The notes beneath the pieces were generated by a model. That model was given only the letters and a program-made list of their open reading frames with translations. It ran no database searches and was not told where the DNA came from. This document shows, in pieces, positions 43,946 through 47,238 of a DNA stretch of 47,238 nucleotides. The first letter of the stretch is position 1. Each line of letters starts with the position of its first letter. Where the stretch lies: positions 1-47,238 of the forward strand of contig CALGDE010000161.1 in the NCBI GenBank assembly GCA_937883785.1. Direction: 5' to 3'. The translations under genes and the position numbers were made by a program. This stretch comes from an uncultured cyanobacterium (GTDB lineage Bacteria; Cyanobacteriota; Cyanobacteriia; CACIAM-69d).

Positions 43946-44923
43946 ATGAATGAGTTGGTTATGGCGATCGCATTCGCCTTTGGAGCAACAGCCCTGTCCG
44001 GCATTCGCATTGTGAATCAGGGAAATGAGGCTTTGGTGGAAAACCTGGGTAAGTATCAGGGGAAAAAGCTGGAGCCGGGGCTCAATTATTTGATTCCGGT
44101 GATGGAGCGGGTGGTGTGTCAGCAAACGGTGCGGGAGCGGGTAATTGACGTGCCGCCCCAGCAGTGTGTGACCCGCGATAACGTGATGATTACGGCTGAT
44201 GCGGTGGTGTACTGGCGCATTGTGGATCTGGAGAAGTCCTATTACAAGGTGGAGAATTTGCAGTCGGCGATGACCAATTTGGTGTTGACCCAGATTCGGT
44301 CCGAGATGGGCAAGCTGGAGCTGGATGAGACATTTACGGCACGGGAGCGGGTGAATGAGGTGTTGCTGCGGGATTTGGATGTGGCGACAGATCCGTGGGG
44401 CGTGAAGGTGACTCGCGTTGAGCTGCGGGATATTATTCCGTCCAAGGCGGTGCAGGAGTCGATGGAATTGCAGATGTCGGCGGAACGGCAAAAGCGGGCG
44501 GCGATTCTGACATCGGAAGGGCAGCGGGAGTCGGCAGTGAATGCGGCTCAGGGTAAGGCGGAGGCTCAGGTGCTGGCGGCGGAGTCTGAGAAGAAGGCGG
44601 CGATTTTGGATGCGGAAGCCCATCAGCAGGCGATCGTGCTGGAGGCCCAGGCGAATCAAAAGCAGCAGGTGCTTCAGGCTCAGGCGATCGCCCAGGCGGT
44701 AAAAATCGTAGGTCAGTCCCTGGAAGAGGATCCCCAGTCGGCAGAGGCTTTGCAGTTCCTGATGGCGCAACAGTATCTCACCACCAGCGCCACCATCGGC
44801 ACCAGTGACAGCAGCAAGGTGATGTTTATGGATCCGCAGAGTATCCTCGCCACCTTGGAAAGCGCTAAGGCGTTGACTGGTGATATGAAGGGCAAGATTC
44901 CCACCAACGGTAACGTGAGCTAA
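43946..44923 (+). CDS. SPFH/stomatin-like membrane-anchored protein
   Basis: The 325-residue protein has one N-terminal membrane segment ([16 protein letters not shown]), then the SPFH/Band 7 domain: [81 protein letters not shown], and [19 protein letters not shown] long Ala/Glu/Gln coiled coil follows, and the C-terminus keeps the SSKVMFMDP block of the stomatin group. It most resembles the cyanobacterial stomatin (Slr1128-type) proteins. Such proteins form large rings or membrane microdomains. There is no NfeD-like partner here. A bidirectional terminator ends the gene. Confidence 0.88.
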   Translation: MNELVMAIAFAFGATALSGIRIVNQGNEALVENLGKYQGKKLEPGLNYLIPVMERVVCQQTVRERVIDVPPQQCVTRDNVMITADAVVYWRIVDLEKSYYKVENLQSAMTNLVLTQIRSEMGKLELDETFTARERVNEVLLRDLDVATDPWGVKVTRVELRDIIPSKAVQESMELQMSAERQKRAAILTSEGQRESAVNAAQGKAEAQVLAAESEKKAAILDAEAHQQAIVLEAQANQKQQVLQAQAIAQAVKIVGQSLEEDPQSAEALQFLMAQQYLTTSATIGTSDSSKVMFMDPQSILATLESAKALTGDMKGKIPTNGNVS

Positions 44924-44961
44924 CGGCACTTTTTCAACTGTTTCTTAAATTACCGATATGG

Positions 44962-45000
44962 TGCACCGGGTGGGGAACGATTCCTAACCGGTGCATTTTT
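44962..45000. terminator. Bidirectional intrinsic terminator
   Basis: TGCACCGG (44962-44969) and CCGGTGCA (44988-44995) form an 8-bp stem, with GGAA and TTCC able to extend it within the loop. Five T follow directly (44996-45000). It lies between the stop codons of the convergent stomatin-like and glycosyltransferase genes and can serve the stomatin gene best; the opposite strand lacks a clear T-run. Confidence 0.8.
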
Positions 45001-45003
45001 CGT

Positions 45004-46257
45004 TTACTGACAAAGCTTTTTAAATAGGGCTTCGTAGGCGTTGAGGGCGCTTTCAAAGCTGTAGGTTTTTTCGGCGTAGGCGCGTCCGTGTTTGCCCAAG
45101 GTGGTGGTGCGATCGCGATTTTCCGCCAAGGTCAATACTGCGTCTAACAAAGCCTGAGGAGATTCCGGTTCCACCACTAGCCCGCCTTCGCTGGAGCGCA
45201 CCGCCCGCGCTGCCGTTCCCGAGCCGGGTACCGATGCAATAATTGCTCGACCGCTTGCCAAGAGCACCTGGGTTTTGGACGGCATATTGAAGGCGACCAC
45301 GTTGGATTTTTGGACGATTAACCCCACGTCTGCCGCTGCCAACATCTCCGGTAGTCGTTCTCGCGGCTGGAAAGGAAGCAGGAGAACGTAGTCGAGCACC
45401 TGGCGATCGCGACAGTAGTCTTCTAACTTTTTCAGAGCTTTCTCTTCGCCCACAATCACAAATTTGATGCTGTTTTGTCGCTGAATATTGTCCACATCGG
45501 GATGGTCTTTCAACAATGCCGCCGTATTTACCACCGTTTCCAATCCCTGGGTTAGGGCGATATTGCCGGAATACATCACCACGAAATTATTTTGCAAGCC
45601 ATGCTCTTCGCGGAAACTATTGTGCTTTGCCATGGGGTGAATAAAGTTAGTATTCACCCAGTTTGGAATTAGTGAAATCTTATTTTCAGGGACGTTTTTG
45701 CCGATTAAATTATCAACGAATCCTTCGGCGATTACGCTGACGTGGGTGGCACGCTTGTAAGCAAAGTTTTCCAGCTTTTCGAAGATTTTGATGGCTTTTT
45801 CGTTGCGAATTAAGCCGGTGTGCACCGCCGCGTCGGGCAAAATATCTTGCAGATTTAGCACCACGGGGCAGCGTTTCAGTTTGCCTAGCAGCCAGGCGGG
45901 AATGGATACGGGCAACGGCGGTGAGGCAAACAAAATAATATCCGGTCGCCAGCCGAATAGCGATCGCGCAAAACTGGTAAATACAAAACTGCCGTCCAGC
46001 GCCATCCGGGTGACCAAACCGGGCTTGGGGCGAACCCATACGTAGCAGCGATCCACGCGCACCCCGTTACGATGCTCGGTCATATAGGCTTTGCCGCGAT
46101 AGCCTTCGTAAATTCGCCGCTGGGGATAGTTGGGCATTCCCGTCAGCACGCGAACCTCGTGCCCCCGCGCTGCCAATCCTTCTGCCAACTCGGTCATTAG
46201 GGGCGCAATGCCAATGGGTTCGGGATGGTAGTTATAGGAATAGATCAGGATTTTCAT
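45004..46257 (-). CDS. WcaI-like GT4 glycosyltransferase
   Basis: The 417-residue protein is a GT-B-fold, retaining glycosyltransferase of family 4, close to WcaI of colanic acid synthesis. The N-terminal domain has MKILIYSYNYHPEPIGIAPLM, GMPNYPQRRIYEGYRG and FASPPLPVSIPAWLLGK. The C-terminal domain has VVMYSGNIALTQGLETVV, FVIVGEEKALKKLE, PFQPRERLPEMLAAADVGLI and NMPSKTQVLLASGRAIIASV. The last two bind the nucleotide-sugar donor in the family. It probably adds a sugar during exopolysaccharide or glycolipid synthesis. It stands alone: no other polysaccharide genes are adjacent. Confidence 0.88.
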   Translation of the reverse strand: MKILIYSYNYHPEPIGIAPLMTELAEGLAARGHEVRVLTGMPNYPQRRIYEGYRGKAYMTEHRNGVRVDRCYVWVRPKPGLVTRMALDGSFVFTSFARSLFGWRPDIILFASPPLPVSIPAWLLGKLKRCPVVLNLQDILPDAAVHTGLIRNEKAIKIFEKLENFAYKRATHVSVIAEGFVDNLIGKNVPENKISLIPNWVNTNFIHPMAKHNSFREEHGLQNNFVVMYSGNIALTQGLETVVNTAALLKDHPDVDNIQRQNSIKFVIVGEEKALKKLEDYCRDRQVLDYVLLLPFQPRERLPEMLAAADVGLIVQKSNVVAFNMPSKTQVLLASGRAIIASVPGSGTAARAVRSSEGGLVVEPESPQALLDAVLTLAENRDRTTTLGKHGRAYAEKTYSFESALNAYEALFKKLCQ

Positions 46258-46427
46258 AGTGTTCTTGATGCCGCCGTTTAGTATCCCAGTGGTGCTAAAT
46301 TTCCAAAACTATTGCTGAAGCTGGACGCCCCTCCAGCACTTTAATCCAAGATTTGTGATGGGGCATCAGGGCGATCGCCCAGCCCTTATGATTATTTCCA
46401 GTCAAATCGCCGCAAAAAAACTTCTCT

Positions 46428-47048
46428 ATGGCTGCGGATGCCGCCCCTTCCGAGATCAAGAATTTAGAAATATACCGACTGCGGGAGTTAATGCCCACGT
46501 CGGGGCAGATGGTGGTGAAAATTGTGGGCACGTCAGAGACATTGGAGACGATCGCCAGTGAATTTCCCTATCCGTGGCAGAGAAATCGGGCGATCGCCAT
46601 CGACTTTGAGCGTTGGCTACAGCTTTCGGAACCACAGCGAGATTTATTGTTTTTGCGAGAAGTGTGTTGGCTGACGGGGATGCGGTGGTTTGAACCCCAG
46701 TGGCAGCAGGGAGTGGCGTTGTTAGCCGCGGCGGTAACGGCGTTTGAGTTAGCCCAGGGAGATGGGGTGGGGGCGATCGCTGCTGGTTCCTTGGGGGGCG
46801 GCGCAGGCTGGCAATGGTGGCAGCAACGGCGCAGTCCCGAGCAGCAGGTGAATGCGGACCGGAGGGGAATCGCGGTGGCTCAGCGGCGGGGCTATGACAC
46901 GGTGGCAGCGGCGGGGGCATTGCTGGGGGGAATTGAGGCGATCGCCGTGCTCGATGGTAATAGTGGTCTAAGTTTCATCGACCAAGTACGCTGCCAAACC
47001 CTGCGCGGTATTTTGAATCCCCTGAACCAAGCTCGTAAATCAAGCTAA
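46428..47048 (+). CDS. DUF3318 cyanobacterial protein
   Basis: The 206-residue protein matches the DUF3318 family, found in cyanobacteria and of unknown function. The opening EIKNLEIYRLRELMPTSGQM, then PYPWQRNRAIAIDFERW, QRDLLFLREVCWLTG and RWFEPQWQQG are family blocks. The middle has a Gly/Ala-rich hydrophobic stretch (GVGAIAAGSLGGGAGWQWW) that may form one or two membrane segments, and the last third (RRGYDTVAAAGALLGGIEAI) is helix-like. The start is the ATG at 46428. The gene is divergent from the WcaI-like gene, with 170 bp between, and ends at the repeat at the right edge. Confidence 0.85.
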   Translation: MAADAAPSEIKNLEIYRLRELMPTSGQMVVKIVGTSETLETIASEFPYPWQRNRAIAIDFERWLQLSEPQRDLLFLREVCWLTGMRWFEPQWQQGVALLAAAVTAFELAQGDGVGAIAAGSLGGGAGWQWWQQRRSPEQQVNADRRGIAVAQRRGYDTVAAAGALLGGIEAIAVLDGNSGLSFIDQVRCQTLRGILNPLNQARKSS

Positions 47049-47070
47049 TGCCCAGTCCCATTAAAAGAAA

Positions 47071-47193
47071 CGACCTCCCCCCTTACCAAGGGGGGACCGA
47101 GGGGGGATTCTCAGTGCCTCAATCTTTTTACAAAAGACTAGGCTGGGGCTGGAGTGGGATGGGATCCCCCCACCCCCCCTTGATAAGCTATCC
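47071..47193. repeat. C/G-tract inverted repeat element
   Basis: CCCCCCTT and AAGGGGGG (47078-47085 and 47089-47096) form a hairpin, followed by GAGGGGGGATT. About 60 bp farther, GGGATCCCCCCACCC and CCCCTTGATAAG form the inverted counterpart, so the whole stretch folds back on itself. Elements with such C-tract/G-tract ends are common in cyanobacterial genomes. It lies 22 bp past the DUF3318 stop codon and may act as its terminator. The right end of the window follows. Confidence 0.6.
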
Positions 47194-47238
47194 ATTAGGC
47201 ACAAGTCTGTGAAGGGTAGCCATAGAGCGGCTTTTAGA

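Noticed and set aside
43931-44929. 332-codon minus-strand frame over the stomatin-like gene
   Set aside because: The sense frame has clear SPFH motifs. The antisense frame is Leu/His/Arg-rich with no family pattern.

Overview
The window is chromosomal DNA from a cyanobacterium. The octamer GCGATCGC (HIP1) occurs many times in and between genes. A full magnesium chelatase H subunit (chlH) and a CyanoP-type PsbP lipoprotein show oxygenic photosynthesis, and PATAN-REC, DUF3318 and stomatin-like proteins are typical of the phylum. Base composition looks moderately GC-rich, and gene order is mostly single genes or pairs rather than long operons. I cannot name a genus. I found no rRNA, tRNA, CRISPR array, intact transposase or prophage.

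Layout. 1-5.2 kb: a small secreted peptide gene, a solitary sulfate-binding lipoprotein, a Zur-like palindrome followed by a zinc/manganese ABC ATPase and permease (no binding protein beside them), and a beta-hydroxyacid dehydrogenase. 5.2-14.4 kb: a DUF218 protein, a small membrane protein, prmA, an orphan soluble histidine kinase, maf, a CyanoP-like lipoprotein, a gene-free stretch of about 1.3 kb with an NtcA-like palindrome, and a PATAN-REC response regulator. 14.6-21 kb: a large polytopic GT-C-like membrane protein, two tandem paralogous small membrane proteins, and a 1031-residue fusion of a PlsY-like membrane domain with the ATP-grasp and phosphohistidine domains of PEP synthase/rifampin phosphotransferase-like enzymes. 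I consider the fusion the most novel gene here.

21-31 kb: an SDR enzyme, a small MITE, then a probable drug-response module made of a GNAT acetyltransferase divergent from a TetR regulator, an RND adaptor-permease pair and a convergent MFS exporter. A shared motif, TACTCATGT(T/A) with one variant copy, lies at the tetR/GNAT promoter region and again between tetR and the pump. 31-39 kb: topA and rsmA (ksgA) in tandem, then chlH. 39-47 kb: a DnaQ-like exonuclease, a PD-(D/E)XK nuclease-like protein, a secreted protein, a YdjM-like membrane protein, a DUF4127 protein, a stomatin/SPFH protein, a WcaI-like glycosyltransferase and a DUF3318 protein.

The intergenic DNA is unusually structured. There is an interspersed repeat of about 110 bp with four recognisable copies and one partial relative. 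Several spacers carry short tandem duplications of 14-21 bp, including a four-copy 21-bp array upstream of topA and 21-bp-phased GTGAATT motifs upstream of the RND operon. A C/G-tract inverted repeat sits at the right edge.
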